Positions 1 to 8,002 of a DNA stretch of 64,000 bases are shown here, piece after piece. The notes beneath the pieces were generated by a model, which was given only the letters and a program-made list of their open reading frames with translations, did not search any database and was not told the origin of the DNA. Made by a program: the position numbers and the translations under genes. Positions within the stretch are counted from its first letter, which is position 1, and each line of letters opens with the position of its first letter. The DNA comes from Aquisphaera giovannonii. Its GTDB lineage: Bacteria > Planctomycetota > Planctomycetia > Isosphaerales > Isosphaeraceae. Where the stretch lies: positions 5,642,001 through 5,706,000 of the forward strand of contig NZ_CP042997.1 of the NCBI RefSeq assembly GCF_008087625.1. The letters run 5' to 3'.

Positions 1-436
1 GAGGCACGTCAGGGAGCTCGGGCGGCGCCGCGGGGGATTCGAGGGGGTTCCTCGCGGCTACACCCGCTGGGGAGCCGTCGGGCTGAGCCGGGAGCCGAGG
101 TGGAGCGGATCCCCGGGACGGGTGGTCGAAGCTCCCCATGTCGCCACCCGCTTCTCCCCTCTCCACGTAAAGGCGGAGATCCGGTGCCCCAGGGGCAAGG
201 AGTTGCAGGGATTCGGAGCCCTCGGCGTGGGCAACTTGCACACTCCAAACTCCCCCGGTCGAGAGAGGGCGGGCGGTCGCATGGTTCGCGATGACCCGGC
301 AAGCGCCGGCCGGATCGGGAATCGTCGCAGGCTTCCGGGAAGGAGATCCTGCGCGGGAAACGAGGAGATCCTGCGCGGGAAGCGAGGTCGCCGTTGAGGC
401 GGGATCGGGCAACTTCTCCGGTCGATCTGCCGCCGT
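1..436. other. Intergenic, no gene recognised
   Basis: No frame here resembles a known protein. The only structure seen is a short direct repeat: the 19-nt string AGGAGATCCTGCGCGGGAA occurs at 341-359 and again at 363-381 (period 22). The function is unknown. Confidence 0.5.
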
Positions 437-466
437 CTGACTTCTCCTCGGATTCCTCGATAGAAT
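437..466 (+). promoter_or_regulatory. Candidate sigma70-type promoter of ppk2
   Basis: CTGACT at 437-442 and TAGAAT at 461-466 are separated by 18 nt, a fair match to housekeeping -35/-10 boxes. A transcript starting near 473 would exclude the upstream in-frame ATG at 465 and supports the ATG at 549 as the ppk2 start. This is pattern matching only. Confidence 0.35.
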
Positions 467-548
467 GCTCGCGGCCGCCGCGCCCGGACGCCGGGCCGCC
501 GGCGGGAATCGACGCCGCTTCAACGCATCGCATCGGGGGGTCGTCGCC

Positions 549-1448
549 ATGGAGCCTGCCGAGGAGTTGATCGGGCGCTGCCGCGTTCCGGCGGGGAAGA
601 AGTTCCGGCTCGAGGACCACGACCCGAGCTGGGCCGGGGATCCCGACGTGCCCAAGGAGGAGCGGAAGGCGTTCGCGAAGGAGTCGCTCTCCGAGGACGT
701 CTCGGCGCTCGCCGAGGCGCAGGACCGGCTCTATGCCTCGGATACGTGGTCCATCCTCATGATCTTCCAGGCGATGGACGCCGCCGGGAAGGACTCCACG
801 ATCAAGCACGTCATGTCGGGCGTGAACCCCCAGGGGTGCCAGGTCTACAGCTTCAAGCACCCCTCGGTGGAGGAGCTCGACCACAACTTCCTCTGGCGGT
901 ACACCAGGGTCCTCCCCGAGCGCGGGCGGATCGGGATCTTCAACCGATCCTACTATGAGGAGGTCCTGATCGTCCGCGTCCACCCGGAGCTGGCCCAGGC
1001 CGAGCGGCTGCCCGAGGCGAAGATCAACGGCAAGTTCTGGGAGTCCCGGTTCGAGGACATCAACAACCTGGAGCGGCACCTCACCCGCAACGGCACCGTC
1101 ATCCTCAAGTTCTTCCTGAACATCGACAAGGAGGAGCAGAGCAAGCGGTTCCTGAAGCGGCTGAACGACCCCCGGAAGCACTGGAAATTCAACCCGGCGG
1201 ACCTGACCGAGCGCGGCTACTGGGACGCGTACATGGACGCCTACGAGCAGTCCATCGCCGCCACGAGCACGAAGTGGGCCCCCTGGTACGTCATCCCGGC
1301 CAATCACAAGTGGGTGGCCCGGGCCCTCGTCGCCCGCATCCTGGTCTCGGCCATCGACGGCCTGAACGTCTCCTACCCGGAGGTCACCCCCGCCCAGCAG
1401 GAGTCCATCGAGGCGGCCCGCAAGCAACTCGAGGCGGAGGGCGAGTGA
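549..1448 (+). CDS. ppk2: PPK2-family polyphosphate:nucleotide phosphotransferase
   Basis: Soluble cytoplasmic enzyme expected to transfer phosphate between polyphosphate and nucleotides, linking phosphate storage to the nucleotide pool. The 299-residue product has the PPK2 P-loop (MDAAGKDS, residues 76-83), a Walker B-like strand and loop (IGIFNRSYYEE, about 128-138) and the basic lid segment RFLKRLNDPRKHW (about 200-212). Length and motif order fit the single-domain class of the family (TIGR03709-like). The frame opens at 465, but residues before 549 are low-complexity and a promoter-like pair ends at 466, so the ATG at 549 is chosen. It stands alone, with no co-directional neighbour in close contact. 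Substrate preference (ADP, GDP or AMP) cannot be read from the sequence. Confidence 0.93.
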   Translation: MEPAEELIGRCRVPAGKKFRLEDHDPSWAGDPDVPKEERKAFAKESLSEDVSALAEAQDRLYASDTWSILMIFQAMDAAGKDSTIKHVMSGVNPQGCQVYSFKHPSVEELDHNFLWRYTRVLPERGRIGIFNRSYYEEVLIVRVHPELAQAERLPEAKINGKFWESRFEDINNLERHLTRNGTVILKFFLNIDKEEQSKRFLKRLNDPRKHWKFNPADLTERGYWDAYMDAYEQSIAATSTKWAPWYVIPANHKWVARALVARILVSAIDGLNVSYPEVTPAQQESIEAARKQLEAEGE

Positions 1449-1756
1449 GAGGGCAACGGGCGCTTGTGGCGTGGCCCTGTCCCCACGATGACCGGGGCGC
1501 ATCCCCGGGTCGCTGGCCGTTTGAATGCCGCGAGCCGGGCCGCCGGGCCGGGTAGCACGGGCAGGGAGCGGCGCCAGCAGCCTGGCGGGTCTGGAGCAGG
1601 GCTCGTGCAGCCGCGGGGGAGGGCGAGTCTTAGCGCCTGATACCCGGTTATCGGGGCGGTCCCTCGACACGCTGGCCTCGGTACGCCGGCCGTACTAGCC
1701 CCCCCATAACCCCTCGACCTCCGAGGTTCGAACTCGAATGGCGATTCAGCACCGAT

Positions 1757-1772
1757 TGGCAATTCATTGCCA
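1757..1772. promoter_or_regulatory. Probable ParD autoregulatory operator (inverted repeat)
   Basis: Perfect inverted repeat TGGCAAT-TC-ATTGCCA, 44 bp before the parD start and inside a locally AT-rich stretch (about 1738-1790) of an otherwise GC-rich sequence. ParD-type antitoxins dimerise through an N-terminal ribbon-helix-helix and repress their own promoter at such palindromes. Assignment to ParD is inference from position. Confidence 0.5.
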
Positions 1773-1816
1773 TTTCTTGTCAATTGGTGTGGAGTCGCCG
1801 TGAGGAGGTCATGCCC

Positions 1817-2080
1817 ATGGAAACCATGAACGTCGCCCTGCCCGAGCCCATGAAGCAGTACGTCCAGGATCGCGTCTCGGAGGGCGGGTATAGCAGCGTG
1901 AGTGAATATATCCGCGAGCTGATTCGGAATGATCAGAGGCGGAATGTGGAGTCTCGCGTCGACGCGTTGCTGCTGAGTGGCCTGGACTCCGGCGAGCCCG
2001 TGACCATCACTCCGGAGTACTGGGAGGAGAAGAAGCGAAGGCTCGTGGAGCGGCTCGGCAAAGGCGGCCGAGATCGATGA
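1817..2080 (+). CDS. parD: ParD-type antitoxin (ribbon-helix-helix)
   Basis: 87-residue type II antitoxin. The N-terminus (METMNVALPEPMKQYVQDRV) is the ribbon-helix-helix DNA-binding unit and is followed by the ParD-typical GGYSSVSEYIRELIRND segment. The C-terminal tail (PEYWEEKKRRLVERL) would cover the toxin. The Shine-Dalgarno AGGAGG at 1803-1808 sits 8 nt before the ATG at 1817 and only 2 nt before an earlier in-frame ATG at 1811, so 1817 is chosen. The stop overlaps the parE start as ATGA (2077-2080), which implies translational coupling. A palindrome at 1757-1772 is the likely autoregulatory site. The toxin partner is frameshifted, so the antitoxin may now be an orphan. Confidence 0.9.
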   Translation: METMNVALPEPMKQYVQDRVSEGGYSSVSEYIRELIRNDQRRNVESRVDALLLSGLDSGEPVTITPEYWEEKKRRLVERLGKGGRDR

Positions 2081-2455
2081 CGCCTTCCTATCGCGTCCTC
2101 CCCCCCCGATCGGGACCTGGACGAGCAGGCTTCATTCCTCGACGAAGAGGGTGGCCTCGATGTGGCCCTGAGGTTCTACGACGCAGCGAGCATGACCTTC
2201 GAGGAGATTGTCCGGGCGCCGAGCATCGGCGAACGGCATGACTCCGCCGATCCACGCCTCGCCGATATCCGGGTCCGGCGGATCGGCGGATTCCCCAGGC
2301 ATCTGGTCTTCCATCGGCCCGCGGGCGAGACGGACGACATCGTCCGGGGCCTGCACGGTGCGCGGGATGTGGGGCGAATCCTCGACCGGCTAGCCGAGGC
2401 GGAGGACCAGGATCGGGCGCACGAACCTCCTCCGGCTCCGGTCGATCCGCGTTAG
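2077..2455 (+). pseudogene. parE: ParE/RelE-type toxin, frameshifted in a C8 tract
   Basis: The reading frame from ATG 2077 gives MTPSYRVLPP and then hits eight Cs at 2100-2107. Removing one C restores a continuous ParE-like protein of about 125 residues: DRDLDEQASFLDEEGG, then FYDAASMTFEEI, then SIGERHDSADPRLADIRVRRI, then FPRHLVFHRP and LHGARDVGRIL, all typical ParE segments in order. As written, the start and the body lie in different frames, so no full toxin is made. The lesion may be a true inactivating mutation, a phase-variable homopolymer, or a base-call error. The start overlaps the parD stop by 4 nt. Confidence 0.85.
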
Positions 2456-2866
2456 GACGTTTTTTCAAAGCGGGAGGACGCCCGCGTCAAACTTTCAATC
2501 ATCGGCCGCGGGCGAGGCTGGCATTGCCTTTTTTCGGCCTTTGGTGAAAATGCCGCGACCTCCACGCAAGGCATCTCCGCGAGTCCGAAGCACGGAGCGA
2601 TCCCACCCACCCGAAGCACGCAGGGAAGGTACGGAATGACCCACCGTTAGCGATGGTATCGAACCGCCCGCGACGGGGCGGGCGGCAGGATCGAGCGGAG
2701 CGGGCCGTCGGCGGAAAAGGAATGACGCCGAGGGCACCGGCGACGAGCCGGTGACGCGCCGCGAGGCGAGGGGACGAGGGGGCGACGCGGGCGGCCGATC
2801 CGACGATTCGGGGCGGCCGGCCGGCGGAGCCGAGCAGGGCAGAGCTAGGCAAGGAGGCGCAGGCCC
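2456..2866. other. Intergenic, no gene recognised
   Basis: 411 bases without a convincing gene. A GC-rich hairpin-like stretch (CCGCCCGC / GCGGGCGG) lies near 2666-2692, without a T-run. Open frames on the minus strand here are antisense artefacts. A Shine-Dalgarno for the next gene is at 2851-2857. Confidence 0.4.
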
Positions 2867-4492
2867 ATGGCACGCTGGTTCGTCGACCGTCAGCCGCAGC
2901 GGGGGATCCCCTCGGTGAGCCTGAGGAGGCTGCTCCCGGAGGCCCGGTTCGTGGGCTGCCCCGACTGGGAGGTCTCCGGCTGCACCGACGACCACCGGCG
3001 GCTCGACCCCGGGCAGGTCTTCGTCGCGATCCGCGACGCCCGCTACGACGGCCAGGCCTTCGTCGGCGAGGCCCTGGACCGGGGCGCCGCGGGCGTGGTC
3101 GTGGAGAGCCATTGCCCCGAGGCGGGGCGGCTCCAGGTGATCGTGGACGACGCCCGGACGGCCCACGCGCGGATCTGCCAGGCGCTCGCCGGCGACCCGT
3201 CGCGGCAGATGGCGACGATCGGCGTGACGGGGACCTTCGGCAAGACGATCGCCGGGCTCTTCGCCCGCTCGATCCTCGAGGCCGCCGGCCGGCGCTGCGG
3301 GCTGATCGGGGCCCTGGAATGGTCGGACGGGCTCGCCAGCCGGCCCCTGGGCGCGGGCTTCGGCCAGCCCGGCCTGGTCGGCCCGGACATGGCCTCCGCC
3401 GGCCGCGGCGGCACGGCCGCCCGGCTGAAGACCCCCGGCAAGGGGCCGTGGCCGGGGGGCGCGGCGGGGCTCGCCGCGATCCTCTCCTACATGGTGGACC
3501 AGGGTTGCGCCGCGGGCATCGTCGAGGCCTCCGCCGGCGCGCTGGAGGCCCGCTGCTTCGAGGGCGTGGAGTTCCAGGCCGCCATCGCCACCGACGTCGG
3601 GCTCCCCCGCGGGATGCCCGAGGAGGTCGCCCTCCGGAACCGCCGGGCCAAGGCGAGGCTGTTCCGGCAGGTCGCCCCGGGGGGCCTGGCCGTCGTCAAC
3701 GCGGACGACCCGCACGCCGAGATCCTCGGCGGCGTGAACCTGGACGCCCGCCGCGTCAGCTACGGCATGGGCCAGCCCACCGCCGCGGACGTCTGGGGCC
3801 GGATCGACCGCATGGACGCCTCGGGCACCCGGTTCCTCCTCCACGGCTTCTCCCGGCCGGTCCCGGTGGAGCTGCGGCTGATCGGCCCCCGCCACGTGGG
3901 CCACGCCCTGGCCGCCGCGGCGCTCGCCCTGGCCATGGACATCGACCGCGACGCGGTCGTCGCCGGCCTGGAGGCGGTCGCCAACGTGGCGGGCCACCTC
4001 GAGTCGATCGACGAGGGGCAGGACTTCGAGGTCCGCGTCGACGCCGCCTCCGCGGCCACGCCCCTGGCCCACGCGCTGGCGGCCCTCCGGGCCGTCTCCG
4101 CCGGGCAGACCCACCTGGTCCTCAGCGGCGAGGGCCACCAGGCGCCCCACGACCGCCGCGCCCTGGCCGAGGCCGCCGAGCGGGGCGCCGATCGCGTCCT
4201 GCTCACCCTGGGCAACCCCAGGACCGAGGCCCCCCAGGAGATCCTCGACGACATGCTCGGCGGGTTCCGCCGGCCGGGCAAGGTCCGCGTCCTGCCGGAC
4301 CGCCGGGCCGCCATCGAGGCCGCCCTCGCCGACGCCCGCCCCGGCGACGCCGTGCTCATCTCCGGCAAGGGGCGCAACGCCTATCAGATCCTCGCCGACC
4401 GGGTCGTCCCGTTCGACGACTTCGCCATCGCCCGCGCGTGGCTCCGCGCCCGCCGGGCTGTCTGCCCCACCGGCGTCCGCCGCCCCGCGTGA
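2867..4492 (+). CDS. MurE-like Mur ligase with eroded catalytic motifs
   Basis: 541-residue protein with the three-domain layout of UDP-MurNAc-tripeptide synthetase: N-terminal substrate domain (DHRRLDPGQVFVAIRD, about 44-60), central ATPase domain, and C-terminal domain ending in ISGKGRNAYQI (compare MurE GKGHETYQ). Key residues are altered. The P-loop reads GVTGTFGKT (about 118-126) where the family has GTNGKT. The block TDVGLPRGMPEE replaces the usual metal/carbamyl-lysine DHLDYH region. DNPR, which reads the diamino acid in mDAP-type MurE, is GNPR here. AKARLF after the lost motif is intact. AAGGAGG at 2851-2857 is 9 nt from the ATG. It is likely a paralogue rather than the cell's main MurE, since no mur/dcw neighbours are present. 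Its activity is unknown. Confidence 0.8.
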   Translation: MARWFVDRQPQRGIPSVSLRRLLPEARFVGCPDWEVSGCTDDHRRLDPGQVFVAIRDARYDGQAFVGEALDRGAAGVVVESHCPEAGRLQVIVDDARTAHARICQALAGDPSRQMATIGVTGTFGKTIAGLFARSILEAAGRRCGLIGALEWSDGLASRPLGAGFGQPGLVGPDMASAGRGGTAARLKTPGKGPWPGGAAGLAAILSYMVDQGCAAGIVEASAGALEARCFEGVEFQAAIATDVGLPRGMPEEVALRNRRAKARLFRQVAPGGLAVVNADDPHAEILGGVNLDARRVSYGMGQPTAADVWGRIDRMDASGTRFLLHGFSRPVPVELRLIGPRHVGHALAAAALALAMDIDRDAVVAGLEAVANVAGHLESIDEGQDFEVRVDAASAATPLAHALAALRAVSAGQTHLVLSGEGHQAPHDRRALAEAAERGADRVLLTLGNPRTEAPQEILDDMLGGFRRPGKVRVLPDRRAAIEAALADARPGDAVLISGKGRNAYQILADRVVPFDDFAIARAWLRARRAVCPTGVRRPA

Positions 4493-4914
4493 GCCGTCGC
4501 CCCAATCGCCGCCGCCGGAGCGAGGACGCGACGGCCGCCCGGGGCGGAATTCACCGGGGCGTCCCATTTGAGCTAAGAGTATCCCTCCCAGGATCTTGTG
4601 CCGCGATCTCCGTCGCCCGGATCGGGGAAAGCGAGGGTCGAGCCCCGGTCTTGCAATGGCCCTCCGCTCCCCGAACGTATAGAATCGGGTGAGACACAGG
4701 ATGAGTGCAACCTGCCGGGCGGGCATCCCCCGCCCATCGCGAAAGCCCCGGCACCCTCCGGGCCGCCTCGAACATTCCGGGCCGGGCACCGAATCCCTAG
4801 TGAACACGGCCCGAGCCCCGCGTGTCCGGTTGGGCACGCCGGGCCGATAGCCCCCCAGGCAGCCCGGGGCCGATGGCCGCGGCGGGCAGGAACAGAGAAC
4901 AAGGACGTTGTGCC
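4493..4914. other. Intergenic, no gene recognised
   Basis: 422 bases between the MurE-like gene and the next small gene. Short open frames exist on both strands but none has a ribosome-binding site plus recognisable protein features. Confidence 0.4.
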
Positions 4915-5241
4915 ATGACCAGGACCCTCCTCGAGCGATTCAGCCCGAATCCGTCCCTCCCCAATCTGGTCCCGAGGACCGAGGGCCGAGCCATGGGATC
5001 GAGATCGCAGATCCGCCACGACCCGGCCGAGCTGGCCGCCTCGCTCCGCATGCTGACCGCACGCGCCCACGAGGCCGTGAAGGCCGCCGAGGCGAGGCGA
5101 TTCATCCTCAACGGCGACGAGGTGGCCGAGCTGAAGGCTGCCATCCGCGGGCTCGAGGACCAGTTCCGCGCCCAGAACATGGGCCACCTGGTGCCCTTCG
5201 TCGTCTCGCTCCGGGAGCGGATCGACGCCAAGCTCCGCTGA
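4915..5241 (+). CDS. Small hypothetical protein, predicted helical
   Basis: 108 residues, not recognised. The C-terminal two-thirds is rich in Ala, Leu, Glu and Arg with a heptad-like character (DPAELAASLRMLTARAHEAV, then EVAELKAAIRGLEDQFRAQN), suggesting an alpha-helical, possibly dimeric cytoplasmic protein with no signal peptide or membrane segment. The ATG at 4915 follows AAGGACG at 4901-4907. A second in-frame ATG at 4993 (MGSRSQIRHDPAE) is the other possible start and would keep the whole helical part. It is convergent with the SDR gene downstream. Confidence 0.65.
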   Translation: MTRTLLERFSPNPSLPNLVPRTEGRAMGSRSQIRHDPAELAASLRMLTARAHEAVKAAEARRFILNGDEVAELKAAIRGLEDQFRAQNMGHLVPFVVSLRERIDAKLR

Positions 5242-5319
5242 GCCCATCGCGCCCGACCGGCCCGCCCCGCCATCCCTCCCCGGCCTGCCCGCCTTGCCGC
5301 GCCCGCCCCGACGGGACCC

Positions 5320-6132
5320 TCACCAGTGCATCACGTAGCCGCCGTCGACATTCACGGTCTGGCCGGTGATGTTCCGGCCCTGGCGGCCGGCGAGGAAGAC
5401 GGCCATCGCGGCGATGTCCTCCGGCTGCTGCCAGCGGTTCAGCGGCACGAGCTGCTTGATCTTGGCCGCGGCCCACTCCTCGTAGGCCTGCCTGGATTCC
5501 TCCGGCTGGCGGCGGTTCCACGCGTCCCACGTCGAGCGGTTCAGCGGGGTCTGCACCATCCCCGGGCAGAGCGCATTGACGCGGACGCCGTGGGCGGCCA
5601 GGTCCTTCGCGGCGCACTGGGTGAAGTTGATGAGCCCGGCCTTGGAGGCGCTGTAGGGGGGATCGGTCTGCGAGCCGATCTGCCCGGCGACGGAGGCGAG
5701 GAAGAGCATCGAGCCGTCCTTGGACTCCACGAGCAGGGGGGCGAAGGCCTGCGCGACGGCCACGGCGCCCACGAGGTTGACGCGGAGGACCCGGTCCCAG
5801 TCCTCCGGCTCGAGGTTCCAGAAGGGGAACCCGAACTTGCCGGAGCCGATGGCGACGGCGAAGACGACGTGCTCGCAGCGGCCGAAGTGGTCGCGGACGG
5901 AATCCGCCGCCCGGCGGACGGCGGCGTGGTCGGTGACGTCGGCCACGATCCCGAGCGCCCGGGCGCCGTCCCCCGTCGCCGGCAACCGCCCCGCGACCTC
6001 GGCCACGCGCGGGTCGCGATCGATGGCGACGAGGCTCGCCCCCTCCGCCGCGAATGCCGCGGCGATCGCCTCGCCGATCCCCCGACCCGCACCGAAGACC
6101 GCCGCCACCTGCCCGGATAGCCCGAGATCCAT
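5320..6132 (-). CDS. SDR-family NAD(P)-dependent oxidoreductase
   Basis: 270-residue classical short-chain dehydrogenase with a Rossmann fold. The nucleotide-binding motif is GAGRGIGEA near the N-terminus; the catalytic Ser lies in MLFLASVAGQIGS and the YxxxK pair in PPYSASKAGLINF. The C-terminal GQTVNVDGGYVMHW is the usual closing strand. The open frame extends upstream to 6231, but the start at 6132 (MDLGLSGQVAAVFGAG) places the Rossmann motif at its normal distance. NNAG-type residues are replaced by VFAVAIGSGKF, so this is a divergent subgroup with unknown substrate. It is divergently transcribed from the ATPase gene (107 bp between starts). Confidence 0.9.
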   Translation of the reverse strand: MDLGLSGQVAAVFGAGRGIGEAIAAAFAAEGASLVAIDRDPRVAEVAGRLPATGDGARALGIVADVTDHAAVRRAADSVRDHFGRCEHVVFAVAIGSGKFGFPFWNLEPEDWDRVLRVNLVGAVAVAQAFAPLLVESKDGSMLFLASVAGQIGSQTDPPYSASKAGLINFTQCAAKDLAAHGVRVNALCPGMVQTPLNRSTWDAWNRRQPEESRQAYEEWAAAKIKQLVPLNRWQQPEDIAAMAVFLAGRQGRNITGQTVNVDGGYVMHW

Positions 6133-6239
6133 CGAGTCCGCTCCCCGGCCCGATCTGAGCCGTTCGCATGCCAGGGCCGCCGGGGTACAATGAGGCCAAG
6201 TCCGCCGGCCGACGACCCTCGCCTGGTCCATCGCGAATC

Positions 6240-7340
6240 ATGATCGAACGGCTGTACGTCCACAACTACCGTTGCTTCGAGAATTTCACCCTCGACCTGA
6301 CGGGCATCCCGTCCTGCCTCGTCATCGGGAAGAACGGCTCGGGGAAGTCCACGCTCCGCGAGGCCCTCGTCGTGCTCCAGAAGGTCGCTAGGGGCTCGAA
6401 CCGCGTCCGCGATGTCGTCGGACCGCCGGATTTCACGCGGGACAGGACGGAAGTGCCGATGCGATTCGAGCTCGAGGTGGCCCTCGATGCGAGGAAGTTC
6501 AGGTACGCCCTCGTACTGGAGGTGCCCCCGAGATCCCGCGAGGCCCGGGTGAAGGAAGAGTCCCTATCCGTCAACGACGTCCCGGTCTTCACGCGAGAGA
6601 CGTCGAACATCACCCTCTCCGATGGCGCAAGCTTCCATACGGACTGGCACGTCGTGGCCCTGCCGATCATCTACGACAAGCAAGGGGAGGACTCAATCGG
6701 CCAGCTCCGTTCGTTCCTCGGCCGGATGATCCTCGTCTCGCCCTTGCCGTCCCGGATGCTCGGGACCTCCGACGCTGAATCTGTCGAGCTGGAGCCCGAC
6801 GCGAGCAACTTCGCGTCGTGCCTGAATGGACTCCTCGCGCGATATCCCGCGGCCTACGGCGCGATGGAGGCCTACCTGCGATCGGCGATCACGGACTTCC
6901 ACTCGTTCGAGAATGTGCTCCGCGCGGAGGGCGGCAGGGGACTGCGGGTCCGATTCGAGGATTCGGACACGGGAAAGGGCGTGTCGATCGACTTCGATCG
7001 GCTCTCGGATGGCGAGAAGGCCTTCTTCCTGAGCGCGCTGGTGGCGGCCGGCAGCAAGTTCGGCGACCCCGTCTTCTGCTTCTGGGACGAGCCCGATAAT
7101 CACCTGTCCCCTTCTGAGGTCGGGCATTTCGTCACCGAATTGCGGCGGCTTGCCAACCGCAACGGGCAGTTGATCGCGACGTCCCACAATCCGATCGCCA
7201 TCCGCAGCTTCTCCGACGAGAACACGCTGGTCTTCCGCCGTCATTCCCACCTCGAACCCACCACCGTGAGGCCCCTGACGGACTTGCCTTACCACGGCGA
7301 CCTCATCGAGGCCCTGGCGCGAGACGAGGTCATCGGATGA
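6240..7340 (+). CDS. AAA/ABC-type ATPase, OLD/RecF-like, partner of a TOPRIM-like protein
   Basis: 366-residue SMC/RecF-like ATPase. It opens with MIERLYVHNYRCFENF, the usual start of AAA_21/OLD-type ATPases. Walker A is GKNGSGKST (residues 30-38), the ABC-signature-like segment LSDGEKAFFLS precedes Walker B FCFWDEPDNHLSP (about 280-292), and the H-loop is ATSHNPI. Such ATPases usually carry, or pair with, a TOPRIM nuclease and act on DNA, often in phage defence. The stop overlaps the next start as ATGA (7337-7340), so the two proteins are probably made together in fixed ratio. Start chosen at ATG 6240; the upstream extension to 6168 is proline-rich and unlike the family. No helicase or methylase gene is adjacent. 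Confidence 0.85.
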   Translation: MIERLYVHNYRCFENFTLDLTGIPSCLVIGKNGSGKSTLREALVVLQKVARGSNRVRDVVGPPDFTRDRTEVPMRFELEVALDARKFRYALVLEVPPRSREARVKEESLSVNDVPVFTRETSNITLSDGASFHTDWHVVALPIIYDKQGEDSIGQLRSFLGRMILVSPLPSRMLGTSDAESVELEPDASNFASCLNGLLARYPAAYGAMEAYLRSAITDFHSFENVLRAEGGRGLRVRFEDSDTGKGVSIDFDRLSDGEKAFFLSALVAAGSKFGDPVFCFWDEPDNHLSPSEVGHFVTELRRLANRNGQLIATSHNPIAIRSFSDENTLVFRRHSHLEPTTVRPLTDLPYHGDLIEALARDEVIG

Positions 7341-7834
7341 GCGTGAATCGCTACAAGGACCACGTTTACGTCATCCCGGAGGATGATGCGGATCGTCAGA
7401 TCGTCAACGGCTTCCGCAACCACGACGCGATCGATCCGCGGGCCATCGATGTGCGAGGCCCGGCCGGGGGATGGTCCAAGGTCCGCAACGCGTTCCTGGA
7501 GGAGTACGTCCCGCTGCTCGGCAGGTCGTCGCATGCCCATGTCGTCATGGTCATCGACTTCGACGAGAAGGACGACGCGCGGAGGAGGCTATTCGACGAG
7601 GCGATCCCGCCCGGCTTGAGGTCGCGAGCCTTCCTCATCGGCTCAGCGAGCAACCCGGAAAGGCTCCGAAGCGACCTCGGCATGACCTTCGAGACGATCG
7701 GCCGGAGGGTCGCCGATGACTGTTCCCGGGATGAGCCTCGGCCCCTCTGGCTCCATGACCTGCTGATCCACATTCGGGCGGAGTTCGAGCGGCTCAAGCA
7801 GGCCGTCCGGCCATTCCTATTCCGAGGCGGCTGA
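7337..7834 (+). CDS. Putative TOPRIM-like protein coupled to the upstream ATPase
   Basis: 165 residues, not matched to a named family with certainty. The layout resembles a small TOPRIM domain. A first strand is followed by Glu (YVIPEDDADRQI, Glu15), a later strand ends in an acidic DxD pair (VVMVIDFDEKDD, Asp74 and Asp76), and the conserved-looking FLIGSASNPERLR follows. In OLD-family nucleases this E...DxD arrangement binds the metal ions that cut DNA. The gene starts inside the stop codon of the ATPase gene, so the pair looks like an OLD nuclease split into two polypeptides. A DUF4276/DUF3226-like TOPRIM relative is an alternative reading. The family call is inference from motif spacing; the operon link is seen directly. 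Confidence 0.7.
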   Translation: MSVNRYKDHVYVIPEDDADRQIVNGFRNHDAIDPRAIDVRGPAGGWSKVRNAFLEEYVPLLGRSSHAHVVMVIDFDEKDDARRRLFDEAIPPGLRSRAFLIGSASNPERLRSDLGMTFETIGRRVADDCSRDEPRPLWLHDLLIHIRAEFERLKQAVRPFLFRGG

Positions 7835-8002
7835 CCACGAGGCCCGCCCCCGGGGCATGCATGCCGTCGCCGCAATCCGACCGACCGGGCGCGAGATGGC
7901 CGCGCCGGCCGAGAGACTGGCGATCCTCGCGGCGAATGTCGATATTACCAGTGATCGCGGTCCGGGTGGGATTCCGGGTCGGCGTCGCGGGGAACTGGAC
8001 GC

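Noticed and set aside
465-548. Upstream in-frame start of ppk2 at 465
   Set aside because: The extra 28 residues are Ala/Arg-rich and not PPK2-like, and a -10-like box overlaps the codon.
1690-1760. Possible tRNA T-arm (GAGGTTCGAACTC) near 1722
   Set aside because: The T-loop word GGTTCGAA is present, but no matching acceptor, D or anticodon arms can be built around it.
4598-4918. 106-residue frame before the small gene at 4915
   Set aside because: It has no ribosome-binding site and a Pro/Arg-rich composition, and overlaps an antisense frame of the same character.
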